Assembly: GCF_004684085.1 (NCBI RefSeq)
Contig: NZ_SRHZ01000073.1
Coordinates: forward strand, 1-35,684
Source of the DNA: Stenotrophomonas maltophilia
GTDB taxonomy: Bacteria > Pseudomonadota > Gammaproteobacteria > Xanthomonadales > Xanthomonadaceae
Length of the DNA stretch: 35,684 nt
Direction of reading: 5' to 3'
The notes beneath the pieces are model-generated. The model was given only the letters and a program-made list of their open reading frames with translations, did not search any database and was not told where the DNA came from. Shown here piece by piece: positions 1-9,600 of the stretch. The position numbers were made by a program, and so were the translations under genes. Numbering within the stretch: position 1 is the first letter of the stretch; every line of letters starts with the position of its first letter.

Positions 1-97
1 CATCCTTGGGGGCTTGGCCGCGGCATCCATGCCGCGGACACCCCCGCAACCGGACCCACCCCGCCTTCGACAGATTTCCGCGGCTGTTGGTGGGTGT
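1..97 (-). repeat. Intergenic repeat module, copy 1
   Basis: Read on the minus strand, this stretch aligns closely with 26951-27047 on the plus strand. Shared blocks are CCACCAACAGCCGCG, CTGTCGAAGGCGGGG, GCGGCATGGATGCCGC and CCAAGCCCCCA, in the same order and spacing. It contains an internal palindrome (GCGGCATCCATGCCGC on the plus strand). The left end is cut by the window. No gene is seen in bases 1-305. Confidence 0.75.
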
Positions 98-132
98 CGA
101 CCTTGGTCGACACATCCACGCAATGCGTGGAT
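94..132. repeat. Two adjacent SMAG-like palindromes
   Basis: Two perfect or near-perfect stem-loops abut each other: GTGTCGACC-TTGGTCGACAC style at 94-113 and ATCCACGC-AAT-GCGTGGAT at 114-132. The same two stems recur side by side after fdnI at 11349-11393. Such short palindromes form the dispersed SMAG/REP family of Stenotrophomonas. Confidence 0.65.
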
Positions 133-161
133 GAACATGGAAGTTATCGAAAGCGCTGTCT

Positions 162-248
162 GTAGCGTCGAGCCATGCTCGACTCACGCGCGCAGCGCGA
201 ACGGCAGCCGAGCATGGCTCTACAGTAGATCCACGCCATGCGTGGATG
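162..248. repeat. Cluster of GTAG (SMAG) palindromes
   Basis: A GTAG-headed palindrome (stem GTCGAG-CCATG-CTCGAC) occupies 162-183. A related arm lies in inverse orientation at 209-223, so the two can form a larger hairpin. A second GTAG element with stem ATCCACGC-CAT-GCGTGGAT occupies 225-248. The GTAG head plus a variable 8-9 bp stem is the hallmark of the S. maltophilia SMAG repeats. Confidence 0.7.
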
Positions 249-262
249 AGCATCCGGGGACC

Positions 263-299
263 GGGTCAGAGCCCTTTGCTGGGCAAAGGGGTCTGACCC
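263..299. terminator. Stem-loop 3' of recG
   Basis: A long stem-loop starts with GGGTCAGAGCCCTTTG and closes with CAAAGGGGTCTGACCC, 6 bp beyond the recG stop codon. It could end recG mRNA or protect its 3' end. It lacks a clear T-run on the minus strand, so an intrinsic terminator is not certain. It belongs to the same hairpin family as 2876-2915 and 2941-2979. Confidence 0.5.
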
Positions 300-305
300 C
301 GCTAC

Positions 306-2417
306 CTACGCCGAGGCGTAACGCACGGCGGTGCCGATCCAGCGTTGCACCACGCGGTCAGCCAGTGCCGGCTGCTGGTCCAGCAGGCGCTCGGCCAGCG
401 CGTGTACGCCGGGCAGCAGGCCTGCATCGCGGGCCAGATCGGCGATACGGAAACCGGCCAGACCGGTCTGTCGGGTGCCGAGCAGTTCGCCGGGGCCGCG
501 CAGTTCCAGATCTTTTTCGGCAATGACGAAACCGTCGTTGGTTTCGCGCATGGTCTGCAGGCGCTCGCGTGCCATCTGCGAAAGCGGGGCCTGGTACAGC
601 AGCACACAGCGCGACACCGCCGAACCACGTCCGACGCGGCCACGCAGCTGGTGCAGCTGCGCCAGACCCAGACGCTCGGCGTTTTCGATCACCATCAATG
701 AAGCATTGGGCACGTCCACGCCCACTTCGATGACCGTGGTCGCCACCAGCAGATCGATCTCGCCAGCCTTGAACGCCACCATCGTCGCCAGCTTCTCGGC
801 GGCTTTCAGGCGGCCATGCACCAGCCCCACGCGCACGCCCGGCAGCAGCGCCTGCAGCGATTCGTAGGTGGCCTGCGCGGGCGTGGCGTCCAGCTCTTCG
901 CTTTCCTCGATGAGCGTGCACACCCAGTACACCTGCCGCCCTTCCTGGCAGGCCAGCGCGATGCGCTCGATCAGCTCGGGACGGCGGTCGTTGTTGAGGG
1001 CGACAGTCTGGACCGGGGTGCGGCCCGGTGGCAGTTCGTCGATGGCCGATACATCCAGATCGGCGTATTCAGACATCGCCAGCGTGCGCGGAATGGGCGT
1101 TGCGGTCATCACCAGCTGGTGCGGCACGCTGTTGTTACCTGCGCCCTTGTCGCGCAGAGCCAAGCGCTGGTGCACGCCGAAGCGGTGCTGCTCGTCGACA
1201 ATGGCCAGGGCCAGATCCTGGAACACCACCGCCTCCTGCATCAGCGCGTGGGTGCCCACCACCACCTGTGCTTCGCCGTTGGCGACCTGTTCCATCACCT
1301 TGGCGCGCGCCTTGCCGGTGACCTTGCCGGCCAGCCAGGCGATGCGCACGCCGAGCGGTTCCAGCCAGCCGCGCAGGTTGTTGAGATGCTGTTCGGCCAG
1401 CAATTCGGTCGGTGCAGCCAGCGCGACCTGCTTGCCCTGCTCCACTGCCAGCATCGCGGCCAGCGCGGCGACCACAGTCTTGCCGGAGCCGACGTCGCCC
1501 TGCACCAGCCGCAGCATCGGGCTGGGCCGTGCGAGATCTTCACGGATCTGCTTGAACACGCGCGCCTGTGCACCGGTCAGCGCGAATGGCAGTTGTTTCA
1601 ACAGCGCCTTGGCCAGCTTGCCAGGACCCGCCAGCGGCGGTGCATGATGCGCCTGCAGCGCAATGCGCTGGCGGCGCAGACTGAGGTGGTGGGCCAGCAG
1701 TTCTTCCATCGCCAGACGGCGCTGTGCCGGATGGGTGCCGGCGGCCAACGCAGCCAGGTCCGCATCCGGCGGCGGCCGGTGCACGGTCAGCAGCGCACTG
1801 CGCAGCGATGGCAGGCCGAGGCCATCAAGCCAATCTGCTGGCAGCAGTTCCAGCGTACTTTCTTCCGGCAGGCGATCCAGGGCCTGGCCGATCAGCTTGC
1901 GCATCGTCATCGGGCCGACACCTTCGACGGTGGGATACACCGGGTCGAGGCGGTCGCCGAGTTCGGGATCGTCGTTGCGGCCCAACACCTGGTAGCTGGG
2001 ATGGACGATTTCCAGGCCGAGGTGGCCGGGCTTGGGCGTGCCGAAGCAGCGCAGCCGGTTGCCAACCGCGAACTGGCCGACCTGCTGCTGGCGGAAGTGG
2101 AAGAAGCGCAGCACCAGGCTGCCCTGCCCTTCGTCTTCCACCGCTACCTTCAGCATCGGCCGGTAGCGCATGCCGCGCTCGACCGCGACCACCCGCACCT
2201 CCACCTGTGCCGGCACGCCGTTGCGCAGGTCTTCGATGCGGGTCAGGCGGGTGCGGTCTTCATAGCGCAGCGGCAGATGAAGCCAGAGATCCTGCAGGGT
2301 GGCCAAGCCACGCGCCTGCAGTTTGGCGGCCACGGCCGGACCCACGCCAGCAAGCATCGCCAGGGATGCTTCGCCGGACGGTGACAGGACCGGGGTGACC
2401 GCCGCCTTGCGTGCCAC
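306..2417 (-). CDS. recG: ATP-dependent DNA helicase RecG
   Basis: RecG remodels stalled forks and branch-migrates Holliday junctions in replication restart and recombination. The 703-residue product has the family's full length. An N-terminal wedge/OB region covers about residues 1-270. Superfamily 2 helicase motifs follow: Walker A GDVGSGKT (307-314), DEQH box (408-411), a TATPIPRT motif III and QLRGRVGRG motif VI. The C-terminal stretch GPGELLGTRQTG is typical of RecG. The start is GTG at 2417, 7 nt after the ridA stop; the next Met is residue 21, which would remove conserved N-terminal sequence. ridA directly upstream on the same strand suggests co-transcription. RecG in the spoT-ridA neighbourhood is a common proteobacterial arrangement. 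Confidence 0.97.
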   Translation of the reverse strand: MARKAAVTPVLSPSGEASLAMLAGVGPAVAAKLQARGLATLQDLWLHLPLRYEDRTRLTRIEDLRNGVPAQVEVRVVAVERGMRYRPMLKVAVEDEGQGSLVLRFFHFRQQQVGQFAVGNRLRCFGTPKPGHLGLEIVHPSYQVLGRNDDPELGDRLDPVYPTVEGVGPMTMRKLIGQALDRLPEESTLELLPADWLDGLGLPSLRSALLTVHRPPPDADLAALAAGTHPAQRRLAMEELLAHHLSLRRQRIALQAHHAPPLAGPGKLAKALLKQLPFALTGAQARVFKQIREDLARPSPMLRLVQGDVGSGKTVVAALAAMLAVEQGKQVALAAPTELLAEQHLNNLRGWLEPLGVRIAWLAGKVTGKARAKVMEQVANGEAQVVVGTHALMQEAVVFQDLALAIVDEQHRFGVHQRLALRDKGAGNNSVPHQLVMTATPIPRTLAMSEYADLDVSAIDELPPGRTPVQTVALNNDRRPELIERIALACQEGRQVYWVCTLIEESEELDATPAQATYESLQALLPGVRVGLVHGRLKAAEKLATMVAFKAGEIDLLVATTVIEVGVDVPNASLMVIENAERLGLAQLHQLRGRVGRGSAVSRCVLLYQAPLSQMARERLQTMRETNDGFVIAEKDLELRGPGELLGTRQTGLAGFRIADLARDAGLLPGVHALAERLLDQQPALADRVVQRWIGTAVRYASA

Positions 2418-2424
2418 GTGGCGG

Positions 2425-2811
<387 letters not shown>

Positions 2812-2847
2812 GGTCGCTCCGGTGCGTTGGGGGAATACAGAGCGGTG

Positions 2848-2853
2848 ATTGTA
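2848..2853 (-). promoter_or_regulatory. Possible -10 box for ridA-recG
   Basis: On the minus strand the hexamer TACAAT lies 37 nt upstream of the ridA ATG, between the gene and the intergenic hairpins. The expected -35 position reads CAGCCG, which is poor, so the call rests mainly on the -10. Confidence 0.35.
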
Positions 2854-2875
2854 CCGGGTGGGGCGCGCGTCGGCT

Positions 2876-2915
2876 GGGGTCGGATCCGTTTCCCGTCGGG
2901 AAACGGCTCTGACCC
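2876..2915. repeat. GGGTCGGA-type hairpin 1 between spoT and ridA
   Basis: The stem-loop opens with GGGGTCGGATCCGTTTCCCG and closes with CGGGAAACGG-CTCTGACCCC. The outer GGGGTC/GACCCC arms are shared with 263-299 and 2941-2979, while the inner stem differs. It lies downstream of spoT and may insulate spoT from ridA-recG. Confidence 0.65.
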
Positions 2916-2940
2916 CGTGCATGCGATCGGGTCACGCGAT

Positions 2941-2979
2941 GGGGTCAGAGCCCTCTCCGTTGGAGAGGGATCCGACCCC
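2941..2979. repeat. GGGTCAGA-type hairpin 2 between spoT and ridA
   Basis: This is a second copy of the same hairpin family, opening GGGGTCAGAGCCCTCTCC and closing GGAGAGGGATCCGACCCC. It lies 15 bp beyond the spoT stop codon. No T-run is obvious, so terminator function is only possible. Confidence 0.65.
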
Positions 2980-2994
2980 GGCTCCGAAGCAGGG

Positions 2995-5157
2995 TTATTG
3001 CCGGCGTACCGCCTGCACCACCGACAGACGGCGCAGGCGGCGCATCACTTCGGCCAGATGGTTGCGGTCGCGCACCTGGATGTTGAACGCCAGCACGGCG
3101 GCGTTGAAGTCGCGGTCCAGGTAGTCCACGCGCTCGATGTTGGAGTGGCTCTGGGCGATGGCGGCGGCCAGCTGCGCCAGCACGCCGGTGCCGTTTTCCA
3201 CTTCCACCACCAGCGAGGTGTCGTAGTCGCCGGAGACGGTGGTGTCCCAGCCGATCGGCACCCAGCGCTCGGGCGATTTGCGCAGTTCGGCCAGGTTCGG
3301 GCAGTCCATGCGGTGCACCACGATGCCCTTGCCGGCGGTGTGGTAGCCCATGATCTCGTCGCCGGGAATCGGCTGGCAACAGCCGGCGAAGGTGACCACG
3401 CCGCGCTCGCTGCCGTTGATCAGGATCTTTTCCTGCGAGTGGTGGCGCGAATGCGGGCCGCCACGCAGTTCGGCGTAGGCCATCAGCGCCTGCGCGGCCT
3501 GGGTCGGCATCCAGTTGCCCAGCGCGACTTCGGCCAGCAGCGCCTCCAGGCGCGGGAAGCGGTGTTCGGCCAGGAACGCATCCAGGCGCCCCTTCGGCAG
3601 CCGCTCCAGCGACGAATCCATCGCCTCCAGCGCACGGTCGAGCATGCGGTGGCCCAGCTGCACGGCATCTTCGTGCTCCAGCTGCTTGAGCTGGTGGCGG
3701 ATGGCGGTGCGTGCCTTGCTGGTGACTACGAATTCCAGCCACTGCGGTTTCGGCGTGGCCGAGCGCGCGGTGATGATCTCCACCGACTGGCCCGATACCA
3801 GCTTGGTGCGCAGCGGCACCAGTTTCTTGTCCACGCGCGAGGCCACGGCCATGTTGCCGACATCGGTGTGCACGGCGTAGGCGAAGTCGAGCGCGGTGGA
3901 GTTGCGCGGCAGCGCCAGGATCTTGCCCTTCGGGGTGAACAGGTAGACCTCGTCCGGGAACAGGTCGACCTTGACGTTGTCGAGGAACTCCAGCGACGAA
4001 CCGGCAGCGCGCTGCGAGTCGATCAGCTCGACGATCCAGGCATGCGCACGGCTCTGTGCACTGTTGGGCGAATCGCCACCAAACTTGTAGGTCCAGTGCG
4101 CGGCCACGCCGCGTTCGGCGATCAGGTCCATTTCCTCGGTGCGGATCTGCACCTCGATGGGCGAACCATACGGACCGAACAGCACGGTATGCAGCGACTG
4201 GTAACCGTTGGCCTTGGGAATGGCGATGAAATCGCGGAAGCGTCCGTCCAGCGGCTTGAACGCGGCATGCACCGCACCCAGCGAGTGATAGCACTGCGGC
4301 ACGCCGCGCACCACCAGGCGGAAGCCGAACACGTCCATCACCTGGTCGAAGGATTTGTTCTCGTCGCGCATCTTGTTGTAGATGCTCCACGGGGTCTTGA
4401 TGCGGCTGACCAGGCGGTGCTCGATGCCCTCCTTGGCCAGGCGCTGCGACAGCTGCACTTCCACCTGTGCCAACGCCTCGCGGCGCACCACCGGCTGGCT
4501 GCGGATGTGCTTTTCCAGGATCGCATGGCGCCACGGGTACAGCGCCTTGAAGCCGAGGTTCTGCAGTTCGCTCTTGACCAGGCTCATGCCCAGGCGCTGG
4601 GCGATGGGCGCATAGATTTCCAGCGTCTCGCGGGCGATGCGGCCCCGCGCTTCGCGGCTCTGCGCGCCCAGCGTGCGCATGTTGTGCAGGCGGTCGGCCA
4701 GCTTGATCATGATCACGCGCAGGTCGCGCGACATGGCCAGCAGCATCTTGCGGAAACTCTCGGCGGCCGCCTCCTGGCGGTCGCGGAACTTCAGCTTGTC
4801 CAGCTTGGTCACGCCGTCGACCAGCTCGGCCACCGCTTCACCGAACTCGGCCGACAGCGCCTCACGGGTCAGCGGGGTGTCTTCGATGGTGTCGTGCAGG
4901 ATCGCGGCGATCAGCGCTTCCACGTCCAGGCCCAGCTCGGCCAGCACCTGGGCCACGGCCACCGGATGGGTGATATAGGGTTCGCCCGACTTGCGCGTCT
5001 GCCCAGCGTGCGCAGCGGCTCCGACTTCCCAGGCACGGCGCAGCAGCGGCAGCTGCTCGGGCGGCAGGTAGTGGGCGGCGCGTTCGAGCTGGAGGACGTA
5101 GTCGGGTACGGCGGCAGCGGGGACTGCGGCGACCTTGGCAGTGGGGCCTGGGTTCAT
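2995..5157 (-). CDS. spoT: Bifunctional (p)ppGpp synthetase/hydrolase SpoT
   Basis: SpoT sets the level of the alarmone (p)ppGpp by hydrolysing it to GDP/GTP and, under starvation, making it. The 720-residue product has the full long-RSH layout. The HD hydrolase domain has H64, HDTIED (88-93) and D155. The synthetase domain covers about 250-360, with RIKTPWSIYNKMRDE (252-266), GYQSLHT (318-324) and EVQIRT (335-340). TGS is at about 396-458 and a C-terminal ACT domain at about 640-720. Intact HD residues argue for a hydrolase-competent SpoT, not a RelA. It lies between rpoZ and ridA on the minus strand, with a terminator-like hairpin separating it from rpoZ. The ATG at 5157 gives the expected N-terminus. 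Confidence 0.96.
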   Translation of the reverse strand: MNPGPTAKVAAVPAAAVPDYVLQLERAAHYLPPEQLPLLRRAWEVGAAAHAGQTRKSGEPYITHPVAVAQVLAELGLDVEALIAAILHDTIEDTPLTREALSAEFGEAVAELVDGVTKLDKLKFRDRQEAAAESFRKMLLAMSRDLRVIMIKLADRLHNMRTLGAQSREARGRIARETLEIYAPIAQRLGMSLVKSELQNLGFKALYPWRHAILEKHIRSQPVVRREALAQVEVQLSQRLAKEGIEHRLVSRIKTPWSIYNKMRDENKSFDQVMDVFGFRLVVRGVPQCYHSLGAVHAAFKPLDGRFRDFIAIPKANGYQSLHTVLFGPYGSPIEVQIRTEEMDLIAERGVAAHWTYKFGGDSPNSAQSRAHAWIVELIDSQRAAGSSLEFLDNVKVDLFPDEVYLFTPKGKILALPRNSTALDFAYAVHTDVGNMAVASRVDKKLVPLRTKLVSGQSVEIITARSATPKPQWLEFVVTSKARTAIRHQLKQLEHEDAVQLGHRMLDRALEAMDSSLERLPKGRLDAFLAEHRFPRLEALLAEVALGNWMPTQAAQALMAYAELRGGPHSRHHSQEKILINGSERGVVTFAGCCQPIPGDEIMGYHTAGKGIVVHRMDCPNLAELRKSPERWVPIGWDTTVSGDYDTSLVVEVENGTGVLAQLAAAIAQSHSNIERVDYLDRDFNAAVLAFNIQVRDRNHLAEVMRRLRRLSVVQAVRRQ

Positions 5158-5205
5158 GCCCGAAGCCTATGCCAGTGCGCCGTTTACGGCAAATCCTGAA
5201 TGCGA

Positions 5206-5230
5206 AACAGCCCGCACGGGGCGGGCTGTT
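5206..5230 (-). terminator. Terminator-like hairpin between rpoZ and spoT
   Basis: The stem CAGCCCGC / GCGGGCTG with loop ACGG (5208-5228) is flanked by AA/TT. On the minus strand it is followed by TTTCGC. It lies 33 bp beyond the rpoZ stop and could terminate or attenuate transcription before spoT. Confidence 0.5.
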
Positions 5231-5263
5231 CGGCGTATCCAGCGAAGACGTTGATCGAAGCGA

Positions 5264-5563
5264 TCAATCGTCGTTCTTGGACATGTCTTCGTCGGCGACC
5301 ACTTCAGCGGCGGCCCACTCCAGCGCTTCGCGCTCGGCACGCTCACGCTCGGCCTTCTCGACTTCGTCGATCAGCGCGTTGTCGATCTTGCGGGCAGCGA
5401 TCTCGCGCAGCGCCAGCACGGTCGGCTTGTCCTCGGTCTCGCTGTTGTCCAGCGTGGCCTGCACGCCATTGGCGAGCTGACGGGCGCGCTTGGAGGCCAT
5501 CATCACCAGCTCGAAACGGTTGTTAACGACTTCCAGGCAATCTTCTACGGTAATGCGGGCCAT
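5264..5563 (-). CDS. rpoZ: RNA polymerase omega subunit
   Basis: Omega binds the beta-prime C-terminus, helps RNA polymerase assembly and contributes to a (p)ppGpp binding site. The 99-residue product has the family's N-terminal signature [20 protein letters not shown], followed by the ASKRARQLA helix and the conserved [11 protein letters not shown] stretch. A variable acidic tail ends in DEDMSKNDD. Length and start match the family. It sits between gmk and spoT, the usual gmk-rpoZ-spoT order, which links the GTP supply, its alarmone and a polymerase subunit that senses it. Confidence 0.96.
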   Translation of the reverse strand: MARITVEDCLEVVNNRFELVMMASKRARQLANGVQATLDNSETEDKPTVLALREIAARKIDNALIDEVEKAERERAEREALEWAAAEVVADEDMSKNDD

Positions 5564-5616
5564 ACGGGCTCCCGGCGACCGGTCGGCCGCTCAGTCGAAT
5601 GAGGGAAAGGGGACGG

Positions 5617-5646
5617 AGTGTACTGGCAGGGGCTGGACAAAATCAA
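5617..5646 (-). promoter_or_regulatory. Candidate sigma-70 promoter for rpoZ
   Basis: On the minus strand a TTGATT -35 (5641-5646) and a TACACT -10 (5617-5622) are separated by 18 nt, upstream of the rpoZ ATG at 5563. The -35 overlaps the hairpin that follows gmk. It was found by inspection only. Confidence 0.45.
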
Positions 5647-5659
5647 GCCAACCCCTGCC
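5625..5659 (-). terminator. Stem-loop between gmk and rpoZ
   Basis: GGCAGGGG at 5625-5632 pairs with CCCCTGCC at 5652-5659 around an AT-rich loop, starting 14 bp beyond the gmk stop. No T-run follows on the minus strand, so it may be a weak terminator or a 3'-end stabiliser. Confidence 0.4.
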
Positions 5660-5673
5660 CGATTCTTTTGGAA

Positions 5674-6339
5674 TCAGTCAGTTGCGCCCGGATCCGGCGT
5701 CAGCAGGGCCTGGATCAGGCCGGCGTGGCGGACCTTCTGGGCCTCCCGGCGCAGGCGGCTGGCGGTGAAGATGGCGCACAGCTCGTCCACGGCGGTGTCG
5801 AACACCTCGTTGACGATGACGTAGTCGAACTCGTTGAAGTGCAGCATTTCGTCCCGGGCGGCGCCCAGGCGCTGGGCAATGACCGCCTCGCTGTCCTGGC
5901 CGCGCTTGCGCATGCGGTCCTGCAGGGCCTGCTTGGACGGCGGCAGGATGAACACGGTGACCGTGCCCGGTACTAGCTGGCGCACCTGCTGCGCGCCCTG
6001 CCAGTCGATTTCCAGCAGCACGTCCTGGCCGGCGGCCAGCTGCGGCTCCACCGATTGGCGGGCGGTACCCTTCCAGTCGCCGTGCACCCAGGCATGCTCG
6101 AAGAAGTCACCGGCGGCGATCATCTGCTCGAACGTCTCGGCACTGACGAAATGGTAGTGCTGGCCATTCACTTCACCCGGGCGCATGGCGCGCGACGTGA
6201 AGGAGATCGACAGGGCGATCTGCGGGTCACGCGCCAGGGTGGCATTGACGATGCTGCTCTTGCCGGCGCCGGAGGGGGCGGCAACGATGTACAGCGTGCC
6301 GCGCGCAACGGCGTCCGACGGCTTCGACGGGGCGCTCAT
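5674..6339 (-). CDS. gmk: Guanylate kinase
   Basis: Guanylate kinase phosphorylates GMP to GDP with ATP, feeding GTP and (p)ppGpp pools. The 221-residue product carries the P-loop PSGAGKSS near residues 22-29, the GMP-binding block ISFTSRAMRPGEVNGQHYHFVS (about 45-66) and the downstream lid/C-terminal region. The ATG at 6339 gives the canonical start just ahead of the beta strand TLYIVAAPSG. A longer in-frame reading to 6480 has no family support. It is the first minus-strand gene before the plus-strand formate dehydrogenase operon, 291 bp away. In relatives yicC usually precedes gmk, and here it does not. Confidence 0.96.
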   Translation of the reverse strand: MSAPSKPSDAVARGTLYIVAAPSGAGKSSIVNATLARDPQIALSISFTSRAMRPGEVNGQHYHFVSAETFEQMIAAGDFFEHAWVHGDWKGTARQSVEPQLAAGQDVLLEIDWQGAQQVRQLVPGTVTVFILPPSKQALQDRMRKRGQDSEAVIAQRLGAARDEMLHFNEFDYVIVNEVFDTAVDELCAIFTASRLRREAQKVRHAGLIQALLTPDPGATD

Positions 6340-6561
6340 GCGGGGGATCCAACGGGTTGATTTCGCAAAATTTTTCCTCGGTGTTCCAGATCCGGCGCGG
6401 AGGATCGCGCCAGGACGGCGGGGGCTGCGCGGAACATCCTGGAACCAGGCCCGGCAGACGCTTCCCCGGGGGGCGGGCACGCAACTTTACCAGAGCGGCC
6501 CCTTTGCGCGCCCGGCCAGCAGGCGGCAGGGCCTTGTGCCACATGGATGTGCGGCGGCCTG

Positions 6562-6570
6562 TGCTATAAC
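6562..6570 (+). promoter_or_regulatory. Candidate extended -10 promoter of the fdn operon
   Basis: TGCTATAAC forms an extended -10 (TGn plus TATAAC), 60 nt upstream of the fdnG ATG. No good -35 is present at 17 nt spacing, which suits an activator-dependent or extended -10 promoter. The remaining gmk-fdnG gap (6340-6561) shows no clear binding site. Confidence 0.45.
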
Positions 6571-6630
6571 CGGGCCGTACCCACCGACAGCCCGGAGGCG
6601 CACGCCTCCTCGCCATCCCAGGAGAACGGC

Positions 6631-9600
6631 ATGCCCTCGATGAGCCGCCGCCAGTTCCTGAAAGTGACCGGGACAACCCTGGTCGGCTCCAGTCTGGCAT
6701 TGATGGGCTTCGCGCCCGGCATCGCGCTCGCGGAGGTCCGGCAGTACAAGCTGACCCGCGCGACCGAGACCCGCAACACCTGTACCTATTGTTCAGTGGC
6801 CTGCGGCATCCTGATGTACAGCCTCGGCGATGGCGCCAAGAACGCCGAGCCGAGCATCTTCCATATCGAGGGCGACCCGGACCACCCGGTCAACCGCGGC
6901 ACGCTGTGCCCGAAGGGTGCCGGCCTGGCCGACATCATCCACAGCAAGTCGCGCCTGCTCTACCCCGAGTACCGCGCACCGGGCTCGAACGAATGGAAGC
7001 GGCTGAGCTGGGACGATGCACTGGACCGCATCGCGCGGCTGATGAAGGAAGACCGCGATGCCAACTTCGTGCAGCAGAACGAGGCCGGGCAGACGGTCAA
7101 CCGCTGGCTGACCACCGGCATGCTCGCGGCTTCGGCCACCAGCAATGAAACTGCGGTGCTGACCCACAAGGTCGTGCGCTCCCTTGGCATGTTGGCATTC
7201 GACAATCAGGCACGTGTCTGACACGGCCCGACGGTGGCAGGTCTTGCCCCGACGCTAGGCCGTGGTGCGATGACGAATCACTGGGTCGACATCAAGAATG
7301 CCGACCTGGTACTGATCATGGGCGGCAATGCCGCCGAGGCGCACCCGTGCGGGTTCAAATGGGTGACCGAGGCCAAGGCGCACAACAAGGCCCGGCTGAT
7401 CGTGGTCGATCCGCGCTTCAACCGCTCGGCTGCGGTGGCCGACGTGTACGCGCCGATCCGCACCGGTACCGACATCGTGTTCCTGGGCGGCCTGATCAAC
7501 TACCTGTTGACCGAGGACCGCATCCAGCACGAGTACGTGCTGAACTACACCGACATGTCGTTCCTGGTGAAGGACGAGTTCGCCTTCAAGGACGGCCTGT
7601 ATTCGGGCTACAACGAGGAAAAACGCAGCTACGACCGTTCCAGCTGGGACTACGTGTACGGCGATGATGGCTTCGTGCGCAGCGACCCGACGCTGAAGGA
7701 CCCGCGCTGCGTCTACACCCTGCTCAAGCAGCACTACGCGCGCTACACCGTGGAGATGGTCGAACGCATCTGCGGCACGCCGGCCGACAGCATTCGCCAG
7801 GTATGGGAGATGATCGCGTCCACCGCCGGCAAGGACAAGGCGATGACCATCCTGTACGCGCTGGGCTGGACGCAGCATTCGGTGGGCGCGCAGAACGTGC
7901 GCGCCGGCACCATGGTGCAGCTGCTGCTGGGCAACATCGGCGTAGCCGGTGGTGGCATGAACGCGCTGCGCGGGCATTCCAACATCCAGGGCCTGACCGA
8001 CATCGGCCTGATGTCCGACCTGCTGCCCGGCTACCTGACATTGCCGAAACAGGACGAGCAGGACTACGACGCCTACATCGCCAAGCGCACGCAGAAGCCG
8101 CTGCGCGCCAACCAGATGTCGTTCTGGCAGAACTACCCGAAGTTCCACGTCAGCCTGATGAAATCGTGGTGGGGCGATGCCGCCACCGCCGACAACAACT
8201 GGTGCTTCGACCACCTGCCCAAGCTCGACAAGCCGTACGACATGCTGCAGGCGTACGAGCTGATGAACGAAGGCAAGATCCATGGCTACATCTGCCAGGG
8301 CTTCAATCCGCTGGCCTCGGCGCCGAACAAGGGCAAGCTGATCAGTGCGTTCTCCAAGCTGAAGTTCATGGTCAGCATGGATCCGCTGGAAACCGAGACC
8401 ATCGCCTTCTGGCAGAACCACGGTGCGTTGAACGACGTTGACCCGGGCACGATCCAGACTGAAGTGTTCCGTCTGCCCACCACCTCGTTCGCCGAGGAGA
8501 ACGGCGCGGTGGTGAACTCCTCGCGCTGGCTGCAGTGGCACTGGAAGGGCGCAAATCCACCGGGCGAGGCGCGCAGCGACATCGAGATCATGTCCGAGCT
8601 GTTCCATCGCATCAAAGCGATGTACGAGAAGGATGGCGGTGCGTGGTGGGAGCCGGTGCGCGACCTGGCGTGGAAGTATTCCAACCCGGAACTGCCGACG
8701 CCGGAAGAACTGGCGATGGAATACAACGGCAAGGCGCTGGCCGACGTGTTCGATCCGAAGGACCCGACCAAACTGGTGCGCAAGGCCGGCGAACAGCTGG
8801 CTGCATTCGGCGACCTGCGCGACGACGGCAGCACCGCCTCCGGCTGCTGGATCTACATCGGCGCCTGGGGCCCGACCGGCAACATGATGGCGCGGCGTGA
8901 CAACAGTGACCCCACCGGCATCGGCAACACGCTGGGCTGGGCCTGGGCATGGCCAGCCAACCGCCGCGTGATGTACAACCGCGCCTCGTGCGACGTGGCC
9001 GGCCAGCCGTTTGATCCGCGGCGCACGCTGCTGGCCTGGAACGGGAAAAACTGGGGCAGCGTGGACGTGCCCGACTTCAAGGCCGACGAGGATCCGGCCG
9101 GCGGCATGGGCCCGTTCATCATGAACCCGGAGGGCATCGCCCGCTTCTTCGCCAAGGCCGGCATGGCCGAGGGACCGTTCCCGGAGCACTACGAACCGTT
9201 CGATACACCGCTGCGCAGCAACCCGCTCAGCCCCGGCCAGGCACTGACGCTGAACAACCCGGCGGCACGCGTGTTCGCCAGCGATCGTGCCCAGATCGGC
9301 TCGCCCGACGAGTTCCCGCATGTGGCCACCACCTACCGCTTGACCGAGCATTTCCACTTCTGGACCAAGCACGGCAAGTTGAACGCCATCATCCAGCCCG
9401 AGCAGTTCGTCGAGATCGGCGCGGCGCTGGCCGACGAGCTGGGCATCAACAACGGCAGCCGCGTGCGGGTCAGTTCCAAGCGTGGCCACATCGAAGCGGT
9501 GGCCATGGTGACCAAGCGCATCAAGGCCCTGCAGATCGATGGCCGGACCGTGCACCAGGTGGGCGTGCCGATCCACTGGGGCTTCCTCGGTGCGGCCAAG

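Noticed and set aside
162..248. A CRISPR-like set of repeats
   Set aside because: The palindromes vary in sequence and spacing and lack uniform repeat-spacer units; they fit the SMAG/REP type.
6357..6370. FNR-like site TTGAT-TTCG-CAAAA upstream of fdnG
   Set aside because: Only one half-site fits the consensus. It lies over 200 bp before the fdnG -10 and close to gmk.
7219..7221. The UGA as a nonsense mutation making fdnG a pseudogene
   Set aside because: It lies at the known Sec position with a matching SECIS, and selA, selB, selC and selD are all intact nearby.
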